Positions 23,691 through 36,564 of a DNA stretch of 64,000 bases are shown in pieces. The stretch is taken from contig CM055901.1 in NCBI GenBank assembly GCA_029582155.1, positions 21,059,597 to 21,123,596 on the forward strand, written 5' to 3'. The stretch is from Panopea generosa (taxonomy: Eukaryota > Mollusca > Bivalvia > Adapedonta > Hiatellidae). Numbering within the stretch: the first letter of the stretch is position 1; every line of letters begins with the position of its first letter. The notes beneath the pieces were generated by a model. It was not told the origin of the DNA and searched no databases. It was given only the letters and a program-made list of their open reading frames with translations. The translations under genes and the position numbers were made by a program.

Positions 23691-24170
23691 CTTCCATAAT
23701 AAAGACAAAGTAGATCTGACAGCATTGCATTTAAGGTCATATCAAATTGACCTTTCATGTAATAAACATTCAAAACAATACAGCCAATCAGATTAATCGT
23801 TACATTCATAGTTTCTTGAGATTTACAATATGACGTTGATTGATATGTTCGGTCATAGTAATCTTCCTATGTTGGTGTATAAATAAAAAAAGTTCCAGTA
23901 TCGTCCCTATTTTTATAATTTCTGTAACATAAAAATCATTAACATTTAACATGGGTGCAGCTCTAATGTTTTCTTCAGTTGTAATCGCGTGATAATCGCA
24001 TATGATATTGGGAACCCAGCTAAATATAGATTTTTTTTCCAGTTTAAATATACTTCTACTTTCGCTTTCAAAACTTGGAAGCAATGTTCTGATTGGCTGG
24101 CAGAAAGGTCAGTCTGAGATGATCTTCTATGCAATGCCGTCAGATCTACTGTGCATAGAGTATGGAAGTT
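23691..24170. repeat. Imperfect inverted repeat, about 100-bp arms
   Basis: The left arm (about 23691-23795, 'cttccataataaagacaaag', 'tagatctgacagcattgcat', 'cagccaatcagat') is an imperfect reverse complement of the right arm (about 24085-24170, 'ctgattggctgg', 'atgcaatgccgtcagatcta', 'gagtatggaag'), with roughly 290 bp between. Most likely the terminal repeats of a non-autonomous element or two inverted copies of one repeat. Confidence 0.7.
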
Positions 24171-25010
24171 ATCTGATTTTAATAAGATTCCAATACTTTG
24201 CCCACCTAATGTACAACAGCATCGTCAGAAACTCACGTGTAATCCATTCTGATATGCTCCATTTATCCTCCATGGGATATTACACTAGCTTTGTGTCATT
24301 TCTACCAAGCCATAATGCAACCATATGATTCGTTCCTTCATGATTTCATAAAGGGAATGTTATCCAATCGCAATACTAGTCTCACGCAAACACCGTTTCG
24401 ATAAGGCGTTGTTAACGTTAACTGTTGTTCTGTTCTGTACAAATAAACCGATGCAGAGCTAGGGTTATTTCCCACGGGTGATAAATGGAGTGTATTGGAA
24501 TGAATTACGCGTTAGTATCGGACGATGGTACAACAGAAGCAGCTTCACTAAACTCACTACTTGAGCCGACACAGTTGGAATGTGGGTTCTGCACATCATC
24601 TCTGTGAGAGGAGCACTTCACTAAGTTTCATGAAAAGCCTTCGAAAAGATTGGGCTCCCAATGGCTAAAAAACCTGGACCTGTCTAAGAATAATCAAACT
24701 TATTAATATACATCTACTGCGAAACAAAATCTTACAGATTAGACAAATCACACTTGAAATCTTCCAGGGCTGGGACTGATACTCTACCACTAAACACATG
24801 CTCTGATTATTGATTACAGAGACGTCAATAAATAAAAGTACAAGCATTGAAAACTATAAGATTACAATGATATATAAAAAAAAAAAAAATTATGGGGTTT
24901 ACCTCCATTTTCTTCAAATTTTGGTTATTATAGTTATTGTATCCAGTTTTCTTGGTGGAAAAGAATCTCAAATGTATAAAAAAAATATTCATAACAAATA
25001 AACATTCTTT
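24171..25010. other. Noncoding, possible old dispersed repeats
   Basis: Contains a perfect 12-bp palindrome GTTAACGTTAAC (about 24411-24422) and 'gggttctgcacatcatct ... aagtttcatgaaaagcctt' (about 24580-24650), a pattern I associate with bivalve interspersed repeats. No gene supported. Confidence 0.4.
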
Positions 25011-25014
25011 ATAT

Positions 25015-25135
25015 GGTGGTGGCGCAGTGGATAGTGTTGCTCGCTCGCGCCAGAGGTTGTGGATTTGATCCTCGGCTAAATCCTGGACTCGAGCACAATT
25101 CATCTAACCTCTGAGCTACTTCTCAGTTGAGTTAA
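25015..25135 (+). mobile_element. tRNA-like SINE head, family 3
   Basis: 'ggtggtggcgcagtggatag' has an A-box-like TGGCGCAGTGG and 'tgtggatttgatcctcgg' is B-box-like at a tRNA spacing. It differs from families 1 and 2. The body is short, so it may be a fragment or a decayed tRNA pseudogene. Confidence 0.5.
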
Positions 25136-25374
25136 AACTAGAAATATTGCTGAAAGTGATAAATACCCCAAAATGGCGCCCTGACACAGTTATAATGCAC
25201 CCTTTTGCTGCCCACTTTGACACAGTGAACCAATTAGAGTAACAGATGCGGGTGTTTGAAGCTCAATTGTGGATTCACAAGAAAGGTGAAGGTTAAACAC
25301 TTTACACATGACAGAAACTATTGTAATTTTGGACTTTATTAGGGCTCAGGAATATTATCTGCCAAGAAATTGAT

Positions 25375-25860
25375 CACACAAAGGGCCATAACTCATTAAA
25401 AAACTTAACTGAGCAGAACATGCTGATAATATGCACAGCTAGGCTTGGAACCAATCACTTTTGTGAAGTGTCATTGAACTCCAACCAATGGTAGCCGAGA
25501 AACAGCAACCACAAAAAAAATGTCTGAAAAATTCAAAGGGCCATAACTCATTAGAAAATTATTCTGGCGCAATATGCCAACAATATGCACAACTAGGCTT
25601 GGTACCAATCACTTTTGTGAAGTGTCATTGAATTCCACCCGATGGCTGCTGAGAAATAAACAACACAAGAAAAATGTCTGAAAAATTTAAAGTACCATAA
25701 CCCATTGAAAACTTATTCTCTCTCAATATGCCGACAATATGCTCAACTAGGCTTGTCATCCTTGTGAAGTTTCATGGAATTCCCGCAAATGGTTACTGAG
25801 AAATAGCGATCATCATAAAAATTATCCAGACGGACCGACGGATTGACGGACAAGCATGAC
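25375..25860 (+). repeat. Dispersed repeat with three internal units of about 155 bp
   Basis: Three units start 'gggccataactcatt' or 'taccataacccatt' (about 25383, 25539, 25690) and each includes 'aatatgc.caac', 'actaggcttg' and 'gtgaagtgtcattgaa'. It ends 'cggaccgacggattgacgga' and 'catgactcctatatagcccc', an end I associate with bivalve interspersed repeats. The same style recurs weakly near 33990-34170 and 41765-41810. Confidence 0.65.
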
Positions 25861-26689
25861 TCCTATATAGCCCCATTAAACTAATTGCACTAATTCTAGT
25901 TCTAAGTGTAAAATTTTTAGTCAGTAATAACCATTTTTTGTTATACATGTAATCATCTTATCCTGCTTGCCAAAATGAACGGTCATTCTTCTCCCTCTAA
26001 GGTTACTTTCCCATTATTTCAAGTATTCCCAACAACTGTGTACAAAACTTCATCTGTCGTAGTTCCTTCTCTTTGTTTCCAGTTCCACCTGGGGTTTTCA
26101 CTGCTTTAATAGAGTATAGTTAGAAGGACTGACAGAATTGTTGCCATGGGAACCTTCCCCCCTTGGAAACCATTTTATCAGTTAATTAACTAGACTCAAA
26201 TCAGGAATCACCAGTTTTCAGATTGATTCAAAATGACAGCATTTCCTTACAGAAATGTCAAGAAAATACTGAATGCTCTGATAAATGAGATATCAAGTTA
26301 TCAAGTTCAACTGACACCCTCTGATAACACCAAAATCTGTCACCAGCATCGGCACGTCTATATCGGTCACATGACCACAAGTGGTGTATTGATTACTCTA
26401 GAGCGAGTTGAGCCACTGTCGCATCTTACACTGGTATATCTGTATACCCACCACCGCGAGAGTTTCCTTCCTGCTATTAGTGGATAATCTAATGTCACAG
26501 AAGAAAATAGAATAATGCATAGGAGACAATCTGTTAATATGACATACAAGAAAGTAGGTACACTGTGTCTACACGCAAATCACTATGTACATGTATGCAG
26601 AGGATTATTTCTTTTTACAAGCAGCTATATTTGGACACTGGTGGGCTTCATTTGTCTCCTGTGATAATTGATATATGACATTGCATCTT
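25861..26689. other. Noncoding, nothing recognised
   Basis: No gene or repeat supported. An 84-codon frame at 26233-26487 (+) has no recognisable domain. Confidence 0.4.
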
Positions 26690-26805
26690 AATATCATTAG
26701 TCTCTCACTGCTTATTCAAGTGGGAAAGTTATCAGTTACTTGTGGAGTTGGGTGTGTTCAAGGATTCCAGGAAAGAGTGGTTTGGTTAACTGATCAGTCT
26801 GATTT
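26690..26805 (+). mobile_element. SINE family 2, fragment
   Basis: 'tctctcactgcttattcaag', 'tgggaaagttatcagttact', 'ttccaggaaagagtggtttg' and 'gttaactgatca' match the family-2 body in sense. The tRNA head and the tail are missing; the large array begins immediately after. Confidence 0.65.
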
Positions 26806-26814
26806 CAGCACCAC

Positions 26815-28595
26815 AACTCCCCAACACAACTCATCAATAAATTGGCAATTAGTGTTGTTGAGTTTTGTTGCTGAGTTTGGCAATACAACTAAGCAACACT
26901 ATTCAGCAACACAACTAATCAACAATACTCTACAACACTCACTACTAAGCAAAACTACTTAACAACACTACTTAACAACATTTCTCAGCAACACTTCTCA
27001 GCAACAATTTTCAGCAAAACAACTTATCGACACTAATCAATAACACAACTCATCAATGCTACTCAGCAACACTATTCAGCACCACAACTCACCAACACAA
27101 CTCAACAACACCACTCATCAATAACATTCAGCAACACTATTCAGTAACACTTATCATCTACACTACACCACAATACTACTCAGTGACACAACACTGCAAC
27201 ACTAATTCAGTGGCATAACCCAGCAATCACTACTCAGCAATACAACTCATCTACACTACTCCACAACACAACTAAATGACACAACCCAGTGACACTACTC
27301 AGCAACACAACACTGCAGCATGAATTCAGTGGCATAACTCAGCAACACTACTCAGCAATACAACTCATTTACACTTCTCCATAACACAACCCAATAACAC
27401 AACTCAGTGACACTTCTCAGCAACACAACACTGCAACACTAATTCAGTGGCATATCTCAGCAATAGAACTCATCTACACTATTCCAAAACACATCTCAAT
27501 GACACAACCCAGTGACACTACTCAGCAACACAACACTGCAATACTAATTCAGTGGCATAATTCAGCAATACTTCTCAACAACACTACCCAGCAACACTAC
27601 TCAACAACACAACTCAGTGACACTACTCAGCAACACAACACTGCAACACTAATTCAGTGGCATAACTCAGCAACACTACTCAGCAATACAACCCAGCAAC
27701 ACTACTTGACAACACAACTCAATTACAGAACTCAGTGACACTACTCAGCAACACTTCTCAGCAAAACAACTTACCAACACAGTTCTTCACAAAACTCAAT
27801 GACACAACCCAGTGACACTACTCAACAACACAACACTGTAACACTAATTCAGTAGCATAACTCAGCAATACTACTTAGCAACACTACCCAGCAACATTTC
27901 TCAGCAATACAATCTAGCAACACTGCTCCACAACACAACTCAATGACACAACTCAGTGACACTACTCAGCATCACAACACTAATTCAGTGGCAAAACTCA
28001 GCAACACTACTCAGCAATACAACTTTTCTACACTTCTCCACAACACAACTCAATTGACACATCCCTAATGACACTTCTAAGCTACACAACACTGCAACAC
28101 TTATTCAGTGGCATAACTCAGCAACACTACTCAGAAACACTACCCAGCAACACTTCTCAGCAATACAACCCAGCAACACTACTCCACAACAAAACTCAAT
28201 GACAAAACTACTACTGCAGCAACACTACTCAGTGACATAGCTCAGCAACACTACTCCACAACACTAGTTAGCAAGATTATTCAGCAACACTACACAGCAA
28301 CACAACTATGTGGCATTACTCAGTAACACAACTTAGTGACACTACTCAGCTACACAACTAGGCAACATTAATCCAGTGGCATAACTCAGCAACACTACTC
28401 AGCAATACAAGTCATCTACACTACTCCACAACGCAACTCAGTGACACTACTCAGCAACACAACACTGCAACACTAATTCAGTAGCATAACTCAGCAGCAC
28501 TACCCAGCAACACTACTCAATGACACAACTCTGCAACACTACACAGCACTACTACAATACAACACTATTCAGCAAAACATCTCAGTATCACAACT
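26815..28595 (+). repeat. Minisatellite, CAGCAACACTACT type, 1.8 kb
   Basis: Short units of 11-13 bp (CAGCAACACTACT, CAGTGACACAACT, CATCTACACTACT, CAACACAACT) form higher-order blocks of about 100-120 bp, visible as the recurring 'actgcaacactaattcagtg' followed by 'gcataactcagcaa' (27200, 27310, 27435, 27535, 27645, 27835, 28095, 28465). Confidence 0.93.
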
Positions 28596-29315
28596 CATCA
28601 ACACAACTCAGAGACACTGTGCAGCAACACTACTCAGTGACATTGTGCAGCAACACTAATCAGAGACACTGTGCAGCAACACTACTCAGATACACTGTGC
28701 AGCAACACTACTCAGATACACTGTGCAGCAACACTACTTAGAGACACTGTGCAGCAACACTACTCAGAAACAATGTGCAGCAACACTATTCAGTGACACT
28801 GTGCAGAAACACTACTCAAAGACACTGTGCAGCAACACTATTCAGACACTGTGCAGGCTATACTACTCAGTGACACTGTGCAGCTATATTACTCAGTGAC
28901 ACTGTGCAGCAGCACTACTCAGATATACTGTGCAACAACACTACTCAGACACTGTGCATATACACTACTCAGTGACACTGTATAGCTGTACTACTCAAGG
29001 ACACTGTGCAGCAACACTATTCAGAGACACTGTGCAGCAACACTACCCAGACACTGTGCACATACATTACTCAGTGACACTGTGCAGCTATACTACTCAG
29101 TGACAATGTGCAGCAACACTATTCAGTGACACTGTGCAGCAACACTACTCAGAGACACTGTGTAGCAACACTACTCAGACACTGTGCATATACACTACTC
29201 AGTGACACTGTGCAGCTATACAACTCAGTGACACGGTGCAGCAGCACTTCTCAGTGACACTGTGCAGCAACACTACTCAGAGACACTGTGCAGCAACACT
29301 ACTCAGTAATTTGCA
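28596..29315 (+). repeat. Minisatellite, 26-bp unit with GACACTGTGCAG
   Basis: The unit 'gcagcaacactactcagaga' plus 'cactgt' recurs every 26 bp (28621, 28647 and on). It grows directly out of the preceding array by adding a GTGCAG-containing segment, so the two are one lineage. Confidence 0.93.
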
Positions 29316-29944
29316 TCGCAATTTGTTGTTTTGTATATCAAGAGGAGCTAACCTGGAATCTTCCTTATCATTGATGTCAAATAACCTATATTATGTTGGT
29401 ACACCATTATAAAACCCCAATCCATTCATTTCTTGAGAGAGAAATCTTAGGAATTGAAGAATGTAGTAAAGCAAGATTAGTGTGGATAAAGTTTTATTGA
29501 TTTCATCTTTTAATACATAAAATGCTTAAATGCTATTTGTGCAAAATATACTCTCCGAGACAGAAGTTAACAAATGCAAATAAATCAAATATCATTTAAT
29601 TACAAAAGCTTCTTAACAGCCAAGTTGTTCACCCGACTGGGAAGAATCGTGTGATTAAATCAAGGACATTTTCTGAGGGTATGAGTTCAATTAGTTTGAT
29701 TTTAATTTTAGCTACACTGGCCTTGACATTTGACCTGGAACACATGGAATCAATGTAAACCTTACCCAGAAGGAGTTCAGCAGTAGCATAACTCAGCAAT
29801 TTTCATGAATTTAATTTCACTTAATACTATTTCTAAATTTTATTAATCTACATGATAAAATTAAGATTTTTCTTTTTTTTTTATTTTTTTATAATTTTCA
29901 ACACACATGTTTTATAATTATGCATATCCAATTTTGATGATGGG
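29316..29944. other. Noncoding, nothing recognised
   Basis: AT-rich, T-run near 29870, no gene supported. Confidence 0.4.
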
Positions 29945-30225
29945 GGAAGTACTCAGAATGAATCTGAGAAGAACCTGGCCGTCACTCTGCAAGTAACTGG
30001 AAAACAATGACAAACTCAGAAATCTGTTCATAAAGGTTTTTAAAAATTACAAGTTCCCAATGCCCTCTTGCACAGATTTATTTTTTCGTGAGCAACACTG
30101 AATGCACCCCATGGTTCCAACTGACTGACTGACTGTGGCAGGGTGGGGATTCAAATTAATGACCCCTGGATCGATAGTCAGACACACTACCAACTGAGCT
30201 AATCAGGAACTGGGCTCCATGAATC
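29945..30225 (-). mobile_element. Two adjacent SINE fragments (families 1 and 2)
   Basis: On the + strand 29947-30045 shows reversed family-1 body ('ctcagaatgaatctgagaag', 'ctgcaagtaactgg'), and 30095-30220 shows the reversed family-2 head ('gtggggattcaaattaatga', 'cccctggatcgatagtcaga', 'ctaccaactgagctaatcag'). One may have inserted into or next to the other. Confidence 0.65.
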
Positions 30226-31650
30226 TAAGGAAACAAAGTCAACAACAATGCTTAATCAAAGCACTTGGCAACTTTTTATTGCCGCCACACACCATCAAGG
30301 ACTTATATAGGGAAGAAAAGACAACTGTTTAAGATTTTATACGCTTTTTATACGCTTGCGTATTCACGTAAAATCTCACAATATCTCATTATTAAATATC
30401 TTAACTTCCATTCATCTCAAGAACACAAATCAAAATTCTCACATTGCAGAATGAAATTCTCATCAAAACCAAACAATACCATGTCCAGCAATTTGTTTTA
30501 AATATTGCTGATATGCTTCTGATTACAAAATGTGAAATAAACACCAAATGTACGAGAAATTTTACTTTAAACATTAATATATATTTAATTCAAGACCATT
30601 TTGCATATTCGAAACATTTTAACCTACGTTTTATGTTTAGAACAGAATATCTTTTATTTCATGGTATAGTTCATTGTACAACATATTTTGAAATAGGTCA
30701 TTATGACCTGTGATCAAACATTTCAGAATATTATTATTACAAATATACATTAAATGATGGATACCACAAGAAAGCAGATGACTGGGAATTCTGAATGAAA
30801 TTTATCCTTTGTGTATTATTTTCATCAACATTGAGTCAGGAGATGCAAGTACTCTGTCCTTCTATATAAGTCCTTGACAGTATATTAGACTGCTTTTGTA
30901 ATGGCCGATAACACGTTCTTTCTCTTCAAGTGCAAGTTTTTGTTTTGTTCGAAATTGGTTTTGAGAAGAAGAGGAACAAACAAGCACCTGTGCAATGTAC
31001 AGTTAAGAGACACATTTACCCATAATCCTATCATAATGTAGCCAATCATAGCCATTCATGTTGACTCAGACAGTATATGAATTACAGCGAATGATTGCAA
31101 ATCAAATGAAAGACACAGGAGAAAGGCAGGCATTGCTGTTAAGAAAAAGCTGGCCTTATTTCGTTAAATATTGAAATGGGGCCAAGCCATCAGTCGAAAT
31201 ATAAATAATAAATATTGATTTACACAGCCCATATTTGATAAAATGAGCCAGTAAATTCTATTTTCAGAAATCTGCAAGCTAAAGCAAAAAGACAGAGAAG
31301 GAATAAAACACAATCAATTACCATAACTGTCAAACAGAGATAGTTTATGCCCATCTTTAGTACAGAACATTATTTAATGGATAAACAGAGCATGAAAGAA
31401 TTTAAATTGAGTAAAACAAATGCTTTTTTTCTGGCAATAATTGCTATAATAGATTCTCTAGCTAAATTGAAGGCTTTTACTAAATTAGGTAATCTGGCAT
31501 TCACTTCTCAGACATTTCCATTTTCGGCAGTTTTACTGCAATGCTTAAAATCTTGTCTTACACATCTTCTGGTTTTATAACCTCTTTTTATTTTGCAGTC
31601 ATTGTACTGGAATTTAAGCATTGTATTGGATATACATGTATACATGTGAT
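30226..31650. other. Noncoding, nothing recognised
   Basis: AT-rich. Frames of 75-90 codons at 30265-30713 and 31347-31580 have no recognisable domains and biased AT-driven composition. Confidence 0.4.
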
Positions 31651-31853
31651 CTTTCTAAAGTTCAGAGCAAACTGTTCACATTCATAAAATGAGCTTGAAA
31701 CAATACCCACTATGTTTATCAGTGAAAAGCCAAGATCCAGGTATCGTACGTAGGAGCATGGGGCTAGGTGGAAGAGTGGCTTTTCACTGCTATAGTGAGT
31801 GTTTCAAACTCATTTTATGTATGTGTAACAGTTTGCTGTGAACTTTAGAAAGG
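31651..31853. mobile_element. Fold-back element, 203 bp with about 80-bp arms
   Basis: The left arm (31651-31732: 'ctttctaaagttcagagcaa', 'cataaaatgagcttgaaaca', 'cagtgaaaagcca') is the reverse complement, with small differences, of the right arm (31776-31853: 'tggcttttcactg', 'tgtttcaaactcattttatg', 'cagtttgctgtgaactttag'). The loop is about 43 bp and includes 'gtatcgtacg'. No target duplication is obvious. Confidence 0.85.
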
Positions 31854-32160
31854 CCAGACCTGTTGTTCTAATAACTGACAACCGTGATGTCCACATTTCA
31901 CTAGCAGCCGTGCAGCTAGTCAGAAATGAGAATATTGTTTTGGAATCCAGTTTCGTGTAAGTGAAAAAAATGATGGTTTTGTATGTGTACCAAACAGACA
32001 CACTATCATAAATGCTATAGACATATAAGGTGTCGCTAAACAGCAGAAGTATATATAACTTATGTGCACAAAATATTAATATATAATGGTAAGAACTTGT
32101 TTAATTATTACAAAATGTAACCTCATGCACTATACCAACGTTGACGTTTGCTTTAAAGCA

Positions 32161-33223
32161 TTTTTTGATGTATGGTAGGGTTAAATAATTGAATATCATA
32201 AAAAATATCGTTTGTCAATTTTTCTAAATATCTCTCAATAATTGTACAATAAATAGTATAAAATCATATAAAAATTATGCAAAATTTGCTTCATTTGTTT
32301 TTTGGTAATCAAAATTTGAAGCCATTTTTTGAAAAATCGAGTTTCCGTTTTTCGCTAGTATTTTCAAAATGTGGTGTTCGTCGTAGTTTTTGCATTTGTA
32401 AATCCATACATCCGTCAAATGTGTACGTGGTGATATATGTTTTAATTCTGTATATTAGGAATAACTGAACTGAGGTCGAAAAATATTCGATTTTGCTGCT
32501 ATACATTGGGACGTCAAAAAGGCTGAACATGGCCATGTTTACGACATCACATATAAATATTTATTCTTTTGACCGCTGCAAAAATTACATATTCACATTG
32601 GAAATTACTTCTAGTTTCATAATAAACTAATTATACCAATGATTTAGAAAATAATTTAACCTTAATCAACCGCCGAAAATCTTATGGAAAACGTGTAGAA
32701 TTATGCAATATGTTGAAGTCTTTTTTGACGTAGGGCGGGGTTAAATAATTAAAAATCAAAAAAAAATCAAGTTTGTCAATTGTTCTAAAAATCCCACAAT
32801 CACTGTGAAGTATATTGTTTGAAAACACATAAAAATCATTCCAAAATCGCTCAGTTTGTTTTTTGGTAATTTTGATTTGAAGCACTTTTTTCGAAAAAAT
32901 AATAATTTCTGTTTTTCGTTAATATTTTCAGAATTTGGCGTTCATTGTAATTATTGCATATGCAAATTCATATATCCATTGAATGTGTACGTGGTGATAT
33001 GTGTTTCCAGTCTGCATATTTGGTATAACTTGACTGAGGTTGACAGATATGTGATTTTGCTGCTGTAATGGGGATGTCAAAAAGACCAAACATGGCCATG
33101 TTTACGACATCATAGGTAAAGAAGTGTTATATTTACCGCAGAAAAAAAAGCATATTCAAATTGGAAATTACTTCTTGTTTCATTACATACCAAATATTCC
33201 ACTGATTTCGAAAATAATTTTAA
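32161..33223 (+). repeat. Direct duplication, two copies about 562 bp apart
   Basis: Copy 1 (32161-32660) and copy 2 (32721-33223) share 'ggttaaataatt', 'tttgttttttggtaat', 'aatgtgtacgtggtgatat', 'aacatggccatgtttacgac' and 'ttggaaattacttct'. Both carry a 60-70 codon + frame with similar translation (SNVYVVIYV / LNVYVVICV), but each has stops soon after and neither has a known domain. Confidence 0.85.
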
Positions 33224-33264
33224 AGGTATATTCCTCTTTAATGTTCTCTCCCTTTCCCAAATCA

Positions 33265-33835
33265 TTAGTCCTAATACTGTTTAAAGCCAAGAAAGTATAA
33301 GTGCCCAAACCCTCTTTAGAGCTGAGAAAGTATAAGTGCCCAAACCCTGTTTAGAGCTGAGAAGGTATAAGCTCCTAAACCCTGATTAAAGCCAAGAAAG
33401 TATAAGCACCCAAACCCTGTATAAAGCTGAGAAAGTATAAGTGTCCAAACCCTGTTTAAAGCTAAGAAAGTATAAGCGCCCAAACCCTGTATAAAGCTGA
33501 GAAAGTATAAGTGTCCAAACCCTGTATAAAGCTGAGAAAGTATAAGTGTCCAAACCCTGTATAAAGCTAAGAAAGTATAAGCGCCCAAACCCTGTATAAA
33601 GCTGAGAAAGTATAAGTGTCCAAACCCTGTTTAAAACCAAGAAAATATAAGCACCCAAACCCTGTATAAAGCTGAGAAAGTATAAGTGTCCAAACCCTGT
33701 TTAAAGCTAAGAAAGTATAAGCGCCCAAACAGGTTTAGAGCTATAAGAAAGTATAAGGATCCAAACCCTGTTTAGAGCTAAGAAAATATAAGCACCCAAA
33801 CCATGTTTAGAGCTAAGAAAGTGTATGACCCCTAA
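33265..33835 (+). repeat. Minisatellite, 35-bp unit
   Basis: The unit is 'gctgagaaagtataagtgtc' plus 'caaaccctgtataaa' (35 bp; for example 33496 and 33531), about 16 copies. Two variants (gctgag...gtgtcc and gctaag...gcgccc) alternate, suggesting a 70-105 bp higher-order block. It follows the 562-bp duplication with about 40 bp between. Confidence 0.93.
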
Positions 33836-35094
33836 ACTCTGACCCTGGTTATGCTACAAGTTTACCACCTGACCAAATGCTCCGTGACTGATCTAAGTAT
33901 ACGTTATAGTTATGACATAGAAGATCAGTCCATAAGTCAGCGTGCTCACTTATTCAATTCATTTGCCACAGAAGTACAAACCTTGATTGAGTTTGATCTA
34001 AGTAAACAATATTTATCTATCTTACTAAATCACTTAGGTCTTATAACTGCAAAACCTTGCATAAAGTTTCAATCCAAAATATGCAATGGCTGCTGAGATA
34101 TAGACTTTAAACAGAATTTCTATGTCAAACAAGGGCCATAATTTGCATTATATTCAAACAAGAGTTATCTTACTTTATTATTATAGTAGATGTGATGACT
34201 TGGAAGTCTTGTGTGAAGTTTTAACCAAATTCAGTCTTTGCTTGTTTCTTTTTTGTTTATGAAAATATATCATAAATATGTTTTATTCCATTGAATTACT
34301 AAAATAAATACAAAAAAAACATCCTAAGGCCCCTCAAAAAAATTCTGCATGATCTCAAGCAACTGGTAGGCCCCCATAACTTTTAACAAGCAAGAAACCT
34401 GATGTGTTTATCCTATTGTTATATTACATGATGCAATCATACTTTTAATACACATAGGGTACAGTATTGTTATATAATGTTTTAATCCCACAACGCATCA
34501 GATATCCTTCATTTCAGACAAAATCATTACTATTACCCATCAGGCATTGCCAATGTTCGGAAAACATAATACCCCTTCCTGGCAAATCAAAGGCAACAGC
34601 CAGTCTGTGAAAATCGAGAGAATTTCTCATCACATCAGCCCATCTTCAGAAAGAATCTTCACCATCTTTTATCTGCACTACTCAATAACAATTCAGTAAT
34701 CATTATTTTGGGGTATAATTTTCAGAAATTAGATGTCTGCTGCAAGTGAATGAAAGCTTTCAATGAGCTATAGAATGGGAAACATGCAATTCCTTTCAAT
34801 GGCAGGAGACGCAGGAGACAGGTCTGTTGTTTAAACAGAAAACTTACTTTCAAATTACAAACATCAAGGAAGTATACTAGCATTTTTCAAAATGTTTGAA
34901 TTGGCAATAACCAATTTTTTTCCAAAATAAGATGTCTATAAAATAATACAATTACATTGCCATAAGGATATCTATATGAAGAGGCTAAAATACTATAGTG
35001 AAGAGGGAATTTCCTAAATTGGAATATATACCCATGTTAGACTCAACAAGATTACCTGCTTAAAATTGTATGTGGTATTAGGTTATATGAGCAT
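33836..35094. other. Noncoding, possible old dispersed repeat
   Basis: 'aacaagggccataatttgca' near 34128 is a mollusc-repeat-like phrase. No gene supported. Confidence 0.4.
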
Positions 35095-35140
35095 CTGTTA
35101 GCTCATGATGGCATAAAAATGACGCCAAATATTCAAACAA
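35095..35140 (+). mobile_element. SINE family 2, 3' tail fragment
   Basis: 'tgttagctcatgatggcata' and 'aaaatgacgccaaatattca' match the family-2 tail only; it faces the full copy that follows. Confidence 0.6.
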
Positions 35141-35196
35141 ACACATGAATATGAATTTCCAAAGGGCAAAACAAAATTAATGTTCATTACAACCAA

Positions 35197-35221
35197 TTGA
35201 TTGATTGATTGATTGATTGAC

Positions 35222-35279
<58 letters not shown>

Positions 35280-35556
35280 TTTAGCGTCATTTTTATGTCA
35301 GCGAGGGCTAATAGATGATCAGTTAACCTACCCACTGGTTACTGGAATCCTGGATGGTTAATCAGTACTCAAGCACACCCCATCTCCTCAAGTTACTGAT
35401 AACTTTCCCCCTTGAACCAACAGTGAGAGATGAATGATAATGAGATGCAATGCCATATATCAACCATCATGGAGATTGTGGCCGGGTGGGGATTCAAACT
35501 TATGACCCCTTGATTGAAAGTCAGCGGCTCTAACGACTGAGCTAATCTGGCCCGGC
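35197..35556 (-). mobile_element. SINE family 2, full length, with (TTGA)n tail
   Basis: On the - strand: GCCGGGCCAGATTAGCTCAG head, B-box 'aagtttgaatccc', body and tail as at 23345. The tail end (35197-35277) is an 80-bp (TTGA)n tract, i.e. TCAA repeats at the 3' end of the SINE, probably the family's own tail expanded after insertion. Confidence 0.9.
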
Positions 35557-35560
35557 ATTA

Positions 35561-36229
35561 CAACCATAAATGAATGATCTACTTATACACAATTCATGGA
35601 TGGTCCACTCAAACTATAGTTCTTAAAAATGCTCTCTGAATAATTACAACTATATACATGTTTTTTATTCTACTTTTCAACAATTTATTATGAAATTAGC
35701 ATTTTTTGCCCATTAAACAAAAATTATAAAGGGAAGTAATTCAAAATTATTAAAACCAATGTGTAAATATTGGTTATGTATCTTGACAGGCTAGTAGGAA
35801 TCTTATAAATATTTGATAAAGGTATATTAGAGATTTTCCAATTTATAGAGATTAAATTTATGTTAATTAATATGTTCTCAAAGAAAATCAATTAATGTTA
35901 AAGGGACTCTTGGAAAAGGGAATAATTCTTATAAATGGTTGATTTTTTTTTGCATGGGGTTAAACACATTCCTGGTTAAATGTGGCATATCCTGAGCTGT
36001 GTTCAAAAATGGGAGCACTCAGAGATATCCTGAGGGCTCTGGTTCTTAATGCAGGCACCCACTTGAATTCTTGCCAGTACGCGATTCCATAAATAGGTGT
36101 TTCTCCAAGATTGCGTCCAATTTTACAAGTTCTTTGTTTTTTATTTATGCCATCTTAAATTATGAGCAGGCGCTCACAAGCGTTCAACTATTCAATAATA
36201 ATTCCAGCAGGCTCTCGACAAAGTGCCTG
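35561..36229. other. Noncoding, nothing recognised
   Basis: AT-rich, no gene or repeat supported. Confidence 0.4.
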
Positions 36230-36395
36230 ATTTACTCAACGCGCCTCATTTTTATTGGTGGGGGTACACCTCCGAATGTGAGTAGAACCACCGTCCTTCT
36301 ACAAGTAACTGGCAAACTTTCTCACTTATGAGTTTTCGGAGCAAGTGGGACTCAAACCTACAACCTCATGTTAATGGTTCAAAGGTATCATATAT
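36230..36395 (-). mobile_element. SINE family 1, partial
   Basis: On the + strand: 'gtagaaccaccgtccttcta', 'caagtaactggcaaactttc', 'gcaagtgggactcaaaccta', the reverse complement of the family-1 body and B-box region. Confidence 0.7.
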
Positions 36396-36564
36396 TATAA
36401 TATATATTTCATTTTCAGTAGTTTTTATCAACATGATAGAAAAAAACAACTTAAGAAATATAAATTTGTGTAATTTTCAAGAATTTAAAACTAGTGTGAT
36501 TACATGCTAATTTTATATTAAAAAAATGCCAATTATTTCTTAAATGATTTTTCAGTTGATACTT

